Assembly (NCBI RefSeq): GCF_019059575.1
Contig: NW_024881532.1
Coordinates: 1,550,001 to 1,614,000, forward strand
Source of the DNA: Amphibalanus amphitrite
Lineage: Eukaryota > Arthropoda > Thecostraca > Balanomorpha > Balanidae
Length of the DNA stretch: 64,000 nucleotides
Direction: 5' to 3'
Shown here: positions 24,301 through 32,600 of the stretch, piece by piece
Layout: each line of letters begins with the position of its first letter
Position numbering within the stretch: the stretch's first letter is position 1
The notes under the pieces: model-generated
Database searches by the model: none
Seen by the model: only the letters and a program-made list of their open reading frames with translations
What the model was told of the DNA's origin: nothing
Translations under genes and position numbers: made by a program

Positions 24301-25792
24301 GCATTGGTTAATATCGCTCCTTTTTAAAGCGAGAGTAGGTGTATGGATGGATTAATTTCATTCGGACCTGTTCGCCGGCTCGAATATGCGACGAACATGT
24401 CATTCTTACTGCAAGTTTGCTCCGAATCATCGTGACACTGCCAACTAAAAGCACACGCTGTTTTGGTCAGTATGGAGGTTTTTCATCTTGTTGTTTGCTT
24501 GATTCTGACTAGTGTATAGCGATGCTAACCCTCGCTGCCGTTTTCCAGTATCGACTTGTGCCCCGAGGAGGGCGGCTGCACTGTTGACCTCGTGTCCCGC
24601 GGCGGTGACCTGGAGGTGACCTCGCAGAACGTCTACGACTACGTGCGACGGTACGCGCTGTATCGAATGGTCAAGTGTCAGCAGAAAGCGCTGGAGGTGA
24701 GCTCGTGGCTGCCATTGCCCAGGATTGCGCGCATATTGTCACAAACACTGTAGTTTTTACCACGGGTGACGTTTTCTTAATCCGTTCCTTGTTTTTGTTA
24801 GAAAAGTTTTATGCTAAGGCCCATTTGGGTACTCGCCCGATAATTAATTATTCGCTGCATGGAAATGCCGAGCTTGAAAATCACCTACATGGCTGCGGCA
24901 AAGGCCCATTTCCATTACCTGCAGGCTGTAGTCATTGTGATCTATTGGCATCGTTTCGATGTCGCTGTTTGTCTGACGTTTGTGTCGGTTTGAGTGATCG
25001 GTGGGCTGCTGCTGTATTTCGATATGTGCTGTTGCTGTTTGTTTCTATGTACGCTGATTGATCGCCTTTTCCCGTCAGGCGCTGCGGGCCGGCGTGCTGG
25101 ACGTGCTGCCACAGACGGTGCTGGACCCGCTGACGGCCGAGGACCTCCGACTGCTCGTCAACGGAGTCGAGGACATCGCCGTGCCCACGCTCATCTCCTA
25201 CACGAGCTTCAACGACGAGAGCGGCGAGACCAGCGAGCGGCTGGTGCGCTTCAAACGCTGGCTCTGGCAGATCGTCGAGAAGATGACCAAGGCAGAGAAA
25301 CAGGATCTGGTTAGTACGCTGGGGTACGGGAAAGGGGCGGGCAAGTTACGGTGCATGGTCAACAAATTTTGTCTGAGTTACAAGGCTGATTATGTATCGC
25401 GTGATTGTATCATAACAGCACCAGCTGCTGGGTGATGGATCTATACGAGTTTAAACAATGTTATGTTCTTGAATCAGAAGGCTTCGCATTCGTTATCGTC
25501 CGTTGTTTTGGTGCGGCGCAGATACTGCTGTTCCTCCATCCCCACTCGCTCGCTGACCGTCTGCCCGGCGCCCTCACAGGTGTACTTCTGGACGGGCTCT
25601 CCGGCGCTGCCCGCCAGCGAGGACGGCTTCCAGCCGATGCCGTCCGTCACCATCCGACCTGCCGACGATCACCACCTGCCCACGGCCAACACGTGCATTT
25701 CGCGCCTCTACGTGCCGCTCTACTCCAGCAAGATGATACTCCGATCCAAGCTGCTGCTCGCCATTAAGACCAAAAACTTTGGATTCGTGTGA
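356..25792 (+). CDS. hyd: UBR5 / hyperplastic discs HECT E3 ubiquitin ligase (5' partial)
   Basis: This is the large N-degron-recognising, HECT-type E3 ligase UBR5 (hyd in flies). Exons with GT-AG borders: 356-569, 870-1044, 1619-1755, 1987-2070, 2276-2573, 3001-3182, 3493-3631, 3901-4030, 4259-5445, 5715-5828 (or from 5712), 8029-8196, 8498-8740, 16391-16611, 17036-17188, 17708-17800, 18154-18299, 18635-18750, 19035-19139, 19606-19733, 20026-20177, 20396-20778, 21039-24168, 24549-24696, 25079-25309, 25580-25792. The phases agree throughout, giving 2762 residues plus stop. Order of parts: N-terminal segment, UBA (~145-195), RCC1-like propeller region (~303-850), UBR box (~1115-1185), acidic segment (~1530), MLLE (~2363-2430), HECT (~2430-2762). 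The HECT catalytic cysteine is in NTCISRL (codon 25694-25696) and the protein ends KNFGFV as in animal UBR5. The first exon with the start codon is outside the window. Human UBR5 is about 2800 residues, so little is missing. Identity is very secure; a few splice borders could shift by a codon. Confidence 0.97.
907..981 (+). repeat. GGC-repeat polyglycine tract in UBR5 exon 2
   Basis: A GGC/GGG-rich run encodes about 15 consecutive glycines interrupted by a few Ser/Ala at its start. The matching part of human UBR5 is also Gly/Ser-rich, but not as a pure run. A second GGC run is in exon 8029-8196. Confidence 0.8.
1619..2070 (+). other. hyd: UBR5 exons encoding the UBA domain
   Basis: Two exons (1619-1755 and 1987-2070) encode the ubiquitin-associated domain. 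The conserved run includes [14 protein letters not shown] in the first and [18 protein letters not shown] in the second, followed by an acidic stretch. In UBR5 this domain binds ubiquitin. The intron splits the domain in phase 0 exactly between the Q and the RTNLD block. Confidence 0.93.
3001..5445 (+). other. hyd: UBR5 exons for the RCC1-like beta-propeller region
   Basis: Five exons (3001-3182, 3493-3631, 3901-4030, 4259-5445, the last 1187 nt long) encode the RCC1/Kelch-like propeller part: [23 protein letters not shown] and [14 protein letters not shown] are recognisable blades. The long exon also has a basic VKRARRS patch, a likely nuclear localisation signal also found at this place in human UBR5, preceded by the conserved [14 protein letters not shown] segment. 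A phase-2 intron splits the second tryptophan of the YWWG motif. Confidence 0.88.
5703..5717 (+). promoter_or_regulatory. hyd: Tandem 3' splice acceptors of UBR5 exon 10
   Basis: Three AG dinucleotides follow each other (ends at 5705, 5711 and 5714). The previous exon ends in phase 1. Use of the first AG would give an immediate TGA stop, while the second and third keep the frame and differ by one codon (a NAGNAG pair). The true start is therefore 5712 or 5715. Confidence 0.6.
6490..7360. repeat. Degenerate CTCAGAGGCC-type repeats around the MITE
   Basis: Outside the MITE, the intron sequence on both sides repeats loosely the words CTCAGAAGCC, CTCAGAGGCCAG and GGGCCCTC at irregular intervals (for example 6533, 6632, 7208, 7298). 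It looks like an old decayed minisatellite that the MITE entered. No gene is seen. Confidence 0.4.
6708..7052. mobile_element. MITE with 20-bp inverted ends in UBR5 intron
   Basis: The ends are perfect inverted copies of CTAGAGTTGCAAAGTTTCCC (6708-6727 and 7033-7052), flanked by a TGTGAA direct repeat (6702-6707, 7053-7058) consistent with a target-site duplication. The 345-bp interior has no coding capacity and repeats the words ACCGGCATGC and ACCGGCA several times in both orientations. The superfamily is not clear to me. Confidence 0.8.
8053..8094 (+). repeat. GGC-repeat polyglycine tract in UBR5 exon 11
   Basis: A near-pure GGC microsatellite inside the coding exon encodes about ten glycines between GSSSGAG and [10 protein letters not shown]. 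It is an in-frame trinucleotide repeat and so likely to vary in length between individuals. Confidence 0.8.
8710..8970 (+). repeat. Degenerate tandem copies of an exon end with its donor site
   Basis: The exon ends at 8740 with CTCCACATCCAAACAGATCG followed by GTAAGG. In the next 230 bases the same module recurs in decayed form: ATGGGTAAGC (8766), ATCGGTAAGG (8811), ATCGGTAAGT (8840), GTCGGTAAGA (8871), GTCGGAAATT (8914) and ATCGGTGAGT (8958), several preceded by CACATCC or CTCCA words. The repeat therefore lays out five or more splice-donor-like sites after the genuine one. Confidence 0.75.
9220..9225 (-). terminator. Candidate polyadenylation signal of the fibrinogen-related gene
   Basis: AATAAA on the minus strand lies about 190 bases beyond the stop codon at 9415. 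It is the first canonical signal I see downstream. Confidence 0.45.
9415..10551 (-). CDS. Secreted fibrinogen-related protein (FReD lectin), intronless
   Basis: This single-exon gene encodes 378 residues. I start it at 10551 (MNLPWTGAS) because a hydrophobic signal peptide begins there and a TATA box lies ~75 bp upstream; an in-frame ATG at 10704 would precede the TATA box. Residues ~1-24 are the signal peptide, followed by GDGCDCDN (two cysteines suited to disulphide-linked oligomers), a long heptad coiled coil (~40-150) and a fibrinogen C-terminal domain (~163-378). Family marks are [31 protein letters not shown] (calcium site), GWWFRDCG and LNGRYV. Such proteins are secreted lectins of the ficolin/tachylectin type that recognise acetylated sugars, commonly in innate immunity. 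The gene lies antisense inside the 7.6-kb UBR5 intron. The ligand is inferred, not shown. Confidence 0.93.
   Translation of the reverse strand: MNLPWTGASVVLVLLLWTGEPAIADELEGSGDGCDCDNMAEQMAQVEASLSEQMKANDERDSRQSDQISELFKEMKKNGDSICQLSEQVTQLAAQMESSDDVQKLTEQVKKLSDDIKDANEKNDNLNLEMEKLASQLTNISERLNSSESKAEAADAPHWPPRDCSDLPEDAISGVFMLYAGGAPVSTYCDTNSTGGAWTVIQRRDDIKPRENFYRRWRHYKSGFGDPMGEFWLGLDHISTLTSHPDRPFELRVDLEDWEGARYHAIYSTFSVSDEADGYRLTVEGYSGDAGDSLSAHSGLRFSTRDRDQDDWLYGSCARTRRSGWWFRDCGPASLNGRYVTSQRKQNKYSLSWDTSRGHQIPLRTVTMKIRPAPGTEE
10625..10632 (-). promoter_or_regulatory. TATA box of the fibrinogen-related gene
   Basis: TATATAAG on the minus strand lies 73 bases before the chosen start codon at 10551. The same octamer lies at the same distance from the start of the truncated duplicate (14440-14447), which supports both as core promoters. 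Confidence 0.75.
11213..12200 (-). mobile_element. Decayed Tc1/mariner-like transposon
   Basis: Broken frames on the minus strand resemble a Tc1/mariner (IS630-type) transposase: [15 protein letters not shown] (about 11860-11945) matches the block around the second catalytic Asp region. [18 protein letters not shown] followed by a degraded SPDLNP-IDNLWSIV-like segment (about 11450-11610) matches the later catalytic region. The pieces lie in different frames, and the usual QQD is QQE, so it cannot be active. TACAGGGTGTTCC at 11215 looks like a mariner-type end; I did not find the matching other end. Confidence 0.7.
12262..12890. mobile_element. GC-ended repeat with inverted borders
   Basis: It begins TTGCCCAGTGGCGCGGGA and ends with TTCCCGCGCCACTG followed by CTCTTGCCCC, which are near inverted copies, each next to long G or C runs (12297-12310, 12775-12785, 12802-12810, 12850-12858). 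A further GGTTCCCGCGCC at about 12699 suggests nesting or internal duplication. No coding sequence is seen. Confidence 0.5.
12891..13898. other. Intron sequence without recognisable features
   Basis: About 1 kb of AT-rich UBR5 intron. I see no splice-flanked coding block, no clear repeat and no RNA gene here. Confidence 0.5.
13899..14366 (-). pseudogene. Truncated duplicate of the fibrinogen-related gene
   Basis: The frame starts MHLPWTGVS at 14366 and matches the gene at 9415-10551 through the signal peptide, GDGCDCDN motif and the first part of the coiled coil, then diverges and stops after 155 residues with an Arg/Ser-rich tail. No fibrinogen domain follows toward lower coordinates, where transposon debris lies. 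It could be a pseudogene, a short secreted coiled-coil protein, or the first exon of a spliced gene (a weak donor-like CAGGTTCG is present near 13987). The TATA box and its spacing are preserved, so transcription is possible. Confidence 0.75.
14440..14447 (-). promoter_or_regulatory. TATA box of the truncated fibrinogen-related duplicate
   Basis: TATATAAG on the minus strand is 73 bases from the start codon at 14366, exactly as in the intact paralogue. Similarity between the two copies ends just upstream of it. Confidence 0.65.
14732..15992. mobile_element. Non-autonomous hAT element with 8-bp target duplication
   Basis: The element is flanked by a perfect 8-bp direct repeat GTTTATAT (14724-14731 and 15993-16000). 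Its ends are inverted: CAGTGGTCGGCA at the left and, reading inward from the right, CAGGGGTCGGCA, the typical hAT terminus. Both ends continue with related GGGG..GCCCCCTTT words. The 1.26-kb interior shows no hAT transposase and contains a long foldback at 15244-15427. Confidence 0.85.
15244..15427. repeat. Foldback hairpin, arms about 77 bp
   Basis: The left arm from 15244 (ACCAGTTTTACCAACAG) is inverted in the right arm ending 15427 (CTGTTGGCAAAACTGG). Arms include AACCGCCTGCCGGAATTTTT and GGAGCGTAAACG with their complements, leaving a loop of about 27 bases near 15322-15348. It sits inside the hAT element. Confidence 0.85.
17036..18299 (+). other. hyd: UBR5 exons encoding the UBR-box zinc domain
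   Basis: Three exons (17036-17188, 17708-17800, 18154-18299) encode the UBR box that binds destabilising N-terminal residues. The cysteine/histidine ligands are visible in order: [40 protein letters not shown] and [10 protein letters not shown]. Spacing agrees with animal UBR5, so the substrate-binding zinc sites look intact. Confidence 0.95.
18735..18900 (+). repeat. Degenerate repeats of the exon 18635-18750 end in its intron
   Basis: The words AAGGCTGAACTCGGT and GTCACCA(A/G)AAGG recur loosely after the exon end GTCGAACTCGGTAAGT (around 18780, 18835 and 18885), with a G-run at about 18818-18829. It resembles, more weakly, the exon-end repeats after 8740. Confidence 0.4.
19288..19309. repeat. 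TTTGTA microsatellite
   Basis: Four tandem TTTGTA-type units lie in a UBR5 intron. Nothing else of note is seen in this intron. Confidence 0.7.
21039..25792 (+). other. hyd: UBR5 giant exon and terminal exons: acidic tract, MLLE and HECT
   Basis: The 3130-nt exon 21039-24168 starts with the acidic [16 protein letters not shown] segment, runs through a low-complexity Ala/Gly/Pro/Ser region (~22150-22950) and then [20 protein letters not shown] of the HECT-proximal part. The MLLE domain (PABC-like, binds PAM2 peptides) lies at about 23570-23760 (RLYPRVRAL...[19 protein letters not shown]). The HECT domain continues into exons 24549-24696, 25079-25309 and 25580-25792, where the catalytic cysteine is found. 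The linker between the acidic part and HECT is less conserved in sequence and very GC-rich. Confidence 0.92.
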
Positions 25793-26184
25793 GGGGGCCG
25801 CCGGCGCGGTGGTAGCTGGATTATTCCGGCGCGAGACGGGATGGGAGGAAGGGAGGGGTGGGATGGGGGACGGGGAGGGCGCCGCTCTCGGCGCCCGGAC
25901 AGCTCAGTGTCGTCGTCGTCGTCTCTCGCGCAGCGCGTGGTCCGTGTGGCGTCTGTGCCCGGACGCCCAGTGGACCGGCCGGGAGTGGGGCCGGTCGGCC
26001 GACCCGCCCGGGCCGGTCGGTCGGCCCGCTCCCGACTGTGGTCCACTCGATAGGTGTCGGACGGCGCGGTATTGTTCGTGGCTCGGCCGCTGTGGCCGAT
26101 ATATATGGTGAACGGCGTAAATCATCGGTGGAAAATAACATGGACACTTTCCGGTTATTATTGTTTCACAACCTTCATATTAAA
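25793..26184 (+). other. hyd: UBR5 3' untranslated region with polyadenylation signal
   Basis: After the stop at 25792 the sequence is GC-rich and then becomes AT-rich. ATTAAA at 26179-26184 is the best polyadenylation signal before the convergent NOS1AP gene. The exact cleavage site cannot be read from sequence. Confidence 0.5.
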
Positions 26185-26315
26185 AACGGGAGCGGACACA
26201 CTAGGTGATTGGAGCTACGGCGCTCGGCCGGGGGAGGGCCGCGCGCACGGCAATGCTAGGAGCCGGCCGCCGCACGTCGCCGACTAGCACTGGTCTTATA
26301 AGTAAGGCACATCTC

Positions 26316-26460
26316 AACAGTGGCCGGACGCGCCGGCGGCACACACGCACACACACGCATTGCAGGGCTGAGGTGCTTGGGGCCGGCGCGGGCGGGCACC
26401 GACCGGGGCCCGACACGCACACTGACACACGCAGATCCGCAGTCAAACACTCTTGACACA
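26316..26460. repeat. CA/CG-rich simple sequence between the convergent genes
   Basis: Short ACAC runs are mixed with GC-rich sequence (about 26338-26360 and 26415-26435). It is in the 3' flank of NOS1AP and has no recognisable gene. Confidence 0.4.
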
Positions 26461-26685
26461 CGCGCCGGACGCAGGCAACCGGAGGGACTTGGGCCGCGCG
26501 CGCCGGTAGTCGATTCACCGACAGCGCTCCATCGCGGCGCCGTTTCATACGTCCCTCTCGACGATCAATCGCCGCCTCCGCTAGGACCGCGGCGGGGCAG
26601 CGGACGCTCACCACTGTCACTCTCGGCGGGGCCGTCCCGCGTGCGCCGCGGCGCTGGCGACACCGGGGCGTCCGAGTGGCGCCGA

Positions 26686-29600
26686 CTACTTGCTGACGTG
26701 CCGGTTGATGGCGGGCCGGCCGGCGCCGTGCGTGGCGCGGTCGCTGCCGGAGCGGCTGACGCGGGCCAGCGTGCCGGCCGGCGCGCTGTTGAGACGCTCC
26801 AGGTCGCGCACCAGCTGCGCAGAGCGGTCGGCGGCCGACGGCCGTTTGGCCTCCTCCGAGCTGAGGCTGGTGGAGCTGGCCACCGGGGAGACGGCGTCGT
26901 CGCAGCCGCCCTGCCGGCACCGGACCGCGGTCAGCGGAAACGGGCGGGCAATCGGGGCGGTACAGAGGCATCGCGTGGCACAGGGAACAGAAAGGGCCTC
27001 GGTACGGAGAAAATCGGGACGTCACACCACGGGTTGGGCCGCGCGTTGCATCGGGGTGGCTATCATGGAGGCGCACGCAGAAAAAGGGCACCGGTCGACA
27101 CACACAAGTCGCGCATAGTTTCGACGTAAATTCATCGGAACCTCGGCCTGATTAAACCCGCGCGGGGCTGGGGTCTCCAGCCGAACGCGCGGGGCTGCGG
27201 GGGGGGGGGGAAATTTTACCCCCCCCCCCCCTGTTATCTCCCGAACTAATGGTCCGATTTGGAAAAATCAAACGCCAATCGAAAGATCTCATCACGAACT
27301 ACTAAAAACATATACTTAATTTAACCCGCGCCCTGCTGGGGGGGGGGGGTGTTTGAACACCCCCTTGTGGTTTGTCGCGAATATCTCAAAAACGGCGACG
27401 CTCCGCGCCGCCGTTTTTGGTACACCTTATCATACATCAATTCTACACATGTTGTGAAAATTTCAGACCAAGGTCATTCAAGGTCAGGTCACCAGGTCAC
27501 TTGAAGTGACACCTCATAAAAAGTTTCAATGTCTGTCATAGCTACACCGAGTGACCGATCGCTTTGAAACTTTCAGCGATTGCTAAGAGCAATAGCATGT
27601 ACAAAATGTATATCTCAGAATTTCGATATCGATGACCTAAGGTCAGGTCAATTTTGCGACCTCCCCATTATAAGTCAATAGGAGAAAATTGAAATGCGCC
27701 TCTTTTGGACGAAAGACATTATAAACACTCCCAAACACCGAATTACAAGTGGTTTAGACACACTGAACATGAAAATGGTGTCCGTGACCCTTGTTTGTGC
27801 CCTGAGGTCATCTTAGGTCACGAATGGTATCTTAAAGTTTTTCGCAAATAACTTTTGATAGAGGCATGCTAGAGCGATGAAAACGCCTTGTATGTGTTCA
27901 GCTCGACGATACGGATCGATTGATATGCAACATGACCCTTCTCGGTCAGGTCATGACCTTGACCTGAGGTCAAATTTTCAAGTTGACCCTTCAAGGTCAA
28001 GTTATAGTTCAATCGATGCGTCTTGACGAGAGGAACACGATGCCGGTGAAAGTAAGCTCGTACAAGGCTTGGGTCAAAAGTTATTGCAGAAAAAACTGTT
28101 TCCGAAAAAATCGGCTATTTTTGCAGTTTTTGCCCCCTGCAGGCAAAACCGTTGACGTTAGGTCAAATCTGAGAGAATTACTCAGAAAGGGCGTTAATAG
28201 GGCTATCGAATGCACTTTTCCGCGGCGCTGTAGCTCTATTGGTTCCCGAGTTATGCGTTGGCTTCTTGGAAATTTTCGACATTCGACCTGGAAATCGGCG
28301 AAATTTTGCCTTCAATGACCTCTGGTGACCTGACCTTTGACCTGACCAAAAAAATGACCGAAGTGATTTCGTCATTATTTTTGACGCTCTTTCGAACGCC
28401 GCCTTCCGCGTATCGCTACGTGGCCCAGGAGCAGAGTTACAAGGGGGGGGGTGTTCAAACACCCCCCCCCCAGCAGGGCGTGGAAATCCAGGACCCCCAG
28501 CCGGGCGCGGGTTAAAGTTTGAGGTCAAGGTCAAGGTCAGGTAAAGGGTACAAATTGCAAGTTTCTACGGTATCGGCCTTGCACCGTAGTTGCCGAAGAA
28601 GGGAGTCATCGACTGAGACTGATTGCCCAAAACGTGTTCTTAGGCTACCAAGACAATATTCGTTGCATACAATATCATTCAGTGGTCAAGGTCAAGGTCA
28701 GGTCAGGTCAGGTCAGGTCACCAAAAAACAAAATATGGAAAAGGGCATGTGCGACACATGTTTTATGGGCCATTTTACTCATAGAATTCAATAGGCACAC
28801 TCAATAAGTGATATGGACCACCTCTGGATGAATTTCAGGTCGAGGTCAGGTCAAGTGAGGTCAAATTTTGAAGTTGGTTGTTAAGGCCTAAAAAGGTGTC
28901 GATCTGATGCAGTTTTTCACGGCGAATCGAATGGTGCTATTTTTGTTTCCGTACGAGGTCTAGAACTTCCAAAAAATCATTTTTAAAATTTTTGTGTGTC
29001 GTGACGTCATAGAATCTTGAATAACTCCCACATTTTTGAACCGATTCATCTAAAAATTGGTATGTAGGTGCACATAGACCACTTCTCTGACATATATTCC
29101 GGTTTTCTCGATACACTCAAAATTTTGGATTTTATAATTATTTTCCCAAAAAAGTCCGTTTTTTGAAAAAAAAATTTGGGCCAAAATCCAACATTTTCAA
29201 AAAACCGAGATAGCCATTGGATAGACAAAGTAGAATTACGTATAACCTTTTTTGTTGCGTCTTGATTCCTTTAAAAATGAAGATGTTAGCGGCGTTTGAA
29301 CTTTTGCCGTTTTTGAGGCGAAAATGTTAAATGGCGAACATGACGTCACTAAAACGTCAATTTCTCGAAAATTTTCCGATGGATTTCGCTCAAATTTTCA
29401 GGGAACGTGTCAAATTGATGTAAAAAAAGGTACTGAAAGTTTGGAGGCGCTGCGCGCCGCCGTTTTTGAGATATTGCAAAAATTCGCGAGGGGGGGGGGG
29501 TAAAATTTACCCCCCCAGCCCCGCGCGGGTTAAGTCCCGAAGGCCACAGAAAATGGATCTGGGATAAACGCCACCTGCCTCTGAACGCGCCTGAAGCAGC

Positions 29601-32600
29601 CACTGCGGAGCACTTCGCATTAATTATGGATACTTATGCTGTCCAATTCTCGGCGTAGGTATCACAACTCACAAGCATATAATGCCCATTCTAGCTTGAG
29701 CAGTGATAGCGAATCTACAACAGTGCGGCTGCGAAACATCCTTCATCGGCAGACTGTACCGCAAGACACCCATGCGTTCCGGCACAGTATAGCATTCAGA
29801 CAGACTTGCCGATGACAGACGGAAAGCGACGCATCATTTTACCCGATTAAATGGCAAGCAGATCATTCAGCAAGCTGTTAACTTGAATAAATAATCGATG
29901 CTGAGCAACAGGACAGGGCTATTATGGTCACGGCGGTGTGCAAAATGCCCGCGCCGGTGCCGGCACGAACCTACAACAGAAATGAAACGGATGCCGAATA
30001 TTGTGAGCGTATTCGCACAAACATAGGGCCGCATTCATTAATGAGCTTTGTTCCGTCTTTCAGCACGTTAAGTCCCTGGACTCCGCTTATCTGACCTGGC
30101 TTGAAGGGTCCGTCTCGGCCATCGATTCATTGTCGACTGTCACCGTTTTTGGCCTTCACCCAGATAGTTGGCCCAGACCCTGTCCCGTGACCTCAGCCAG
30201 AGAGGAGACCTTGCGCCGGACAGTGATGGCCCCATTTCCGACAGATTTTCACCGTCACCATCCCCTCGCCCCTCGCCCTCCCCCTACCGACAGTGACAGA
30301 CAAATGTGCCCACCAGTAAATATTAACAGGCTTAAGCTGTCACACCAAATGGTTTAGGTGTTCTGTCATATATAAAAAATGATGGCCCTGCTGCGAACAC
30401 TTCGAGCTCCTTGGCTAACATCAATCGATTCAGATATTATTAAACGAAAATGAATATCCCGGCTGAATGCAATGCAATAAAACGTTCAAATGGAGTTCAA
30501 ATGGATTACGATGTCGTAATGAGACACCTTAACACGCGCAGTGGAAGGGGGGGGGCGGATTTCGCCCACCCCTCCTGTTTTTTGCTAATAACTCGCGCCG
30601 CAAACATAATATTAATGTGAAATTTCGGCTACCTGTCCAGAATTGAATTGCGGATCTTCTCGTGCAAGAAATAAGAAAATCGGTTCGCAACTTTTCTAGT
30701 AATAGCGGTGTAAAGTCAAACATCCTGCCGCCGCGGCGGCGCGGCGGCGCGGCGGCCGGCGCTAGCCGTTACGCGCCGCCTGAATTGTAGACTGTGCCGG
30801 GGCGGGACGGTTCCGTCTTTACATCGCGCTCCTTACCGCTGATTATATTAGATTCGCGTCAAATTCGGTGAGAAGACTGAGAAATGTACAGGCAATCATA
30901 TGGTCAAAGAATTTTGAAAATCGGCTGGTAACAATTTGAGTTATGAGTGTGTAAACACAAAATTGTGATTGCCGCGTTTCCCGCGTCGGCCGATCCCGCT
31001 TCAACCGGCGACATCTTACCCTTAGCAAGCTTCTAACTGCCATATTTATTGTTGGATTATCTAGAAATTCACCATACATACTCACAAATGTTTGTTCTTT
31101 CGTATAGTGAAAGAAAAAAGAAAATCGGCCGGTAACTTTTTGCGTTATCGGCGTGTAAACGCGAAAAAGTCGCTAATATGGCAGATTTGACCACATTTGA
31201 CCTCATTTGACCTTGAAGATATTGACCTAGGGTCATGAAATTTACACACAACAGAGTTCCCCATGGCCCCCACCTACCCTTCAAATTTCGTCTTTCTAGC
31301 TCCAGTGGGAGCTGAGATCTTAGGGGGGGGGGGCGACATCCGCCCCCCCCCCTTCCACTGGGCGTAGTACTCGCAACCCTTCCACTGCGCGTGTTAATAT
31401 GTTTTCTTTGAGCTGTATCCTGTATCATCGGCTCCGGCTCAGCATCTAACTTCTAAAATGTTCACTTATCGAGTGAAAATAAATCAAAAGTTGCTTTACT
31501 TTTGAGACGCGATACCTACCTACTTCTGAAGAAATAAAAGGTTTACTTGAACACGAAACATCCCGGGCGAACTAACTACGTTCATTGGAAACCTTTGTGT
31601 TCCTCCGTCTCCTATAAACGTCTCGCTAAGGATCTCCTAATTTTGAGCTGCCATTTGAAGCCGGGAGCCGCCCCACTCGCCGCCCCCAGCCGATCCCGGC
31701 ATCTGCGTACGTCAGCCGTACCTTGTCTCTGACGGCGCTGGCGGCGGCGTCGCGTTCCTCCATGCTCTGCAGCTCGGAGACCAGCACCTGGACGTGGTCG
31801 AGCAGCTCGCGGTTGTGCAGCAGCAGCTGGTGGGTGCGCGCCTGCGCCTCCAGCCGGGCGGCCGTCTCGGCCTGCAGCTGGTCGCGAACCAGGTGCACCT
31901 GAGCCAGCGCCGCCTGGGTCTGCTGTTGCTGCTGCACCAGCCGCTCCCGCATCAGCTGAACGGCACACGGGACAGGGTACAGGCGTCAGCGATGGACGGA
32001 CACAGGGCATCAACGGCGGATGGGACACGGGCGCGGGCGTCATCGGTCAATGGTCAACGATCAACGACCGTCTGACAAGCAATGTCCCGTGGATGCCGGG
32101 CTATCAAAACGCTCTAATGTTCAAAAACAATGGCGTGGTGCCCCCAATAGCGTGAGGACGTGAGGAGAGCATGAACATTGACGTGAGGAGAACATTTACC
32201 TACCACCATCTTTATCAAAGCAAACTAGCGGGTGAAACCACGGCAGGATGTCCCTGCAGGGTGATTCCCAACCGTAAACTCCAGCTCGAAACGGCCAAAC
32301 AAGCAGTGCATCTGCGATTCCGGGCGGTGCAATCCCACCAAGACGTTGTGAGTCAGCCGGCGGCTGTTGCTAAGTTTTTCGCTAGCATTTTTGTCGTTAA
32401 AGAGTCGGCCCAATCCGTCACCTAGTTAGTCACACACCACGGGCCGTCCCGGAGGCAGTGGGGTGCCACCGAGTCCGCAGGTGTTTATTCCGGTGCGGCG
32501 CTGGGAAACCCACGATCTCAGCGTCGGTCTCCACCGGTCCCGGGACCCGGCGGAAGCTCACCGAGCGCGGCGGCGGCTCACCTGCAGCTGGTGATAGAGG

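Noticed and set aside
26201-27129. Antisense frames of 270-300 residues across the NOS1AP last exon
   Set aside because: GC-rich shadow frames; the true frame is the one that joins in phase with the coiled-coil exon.
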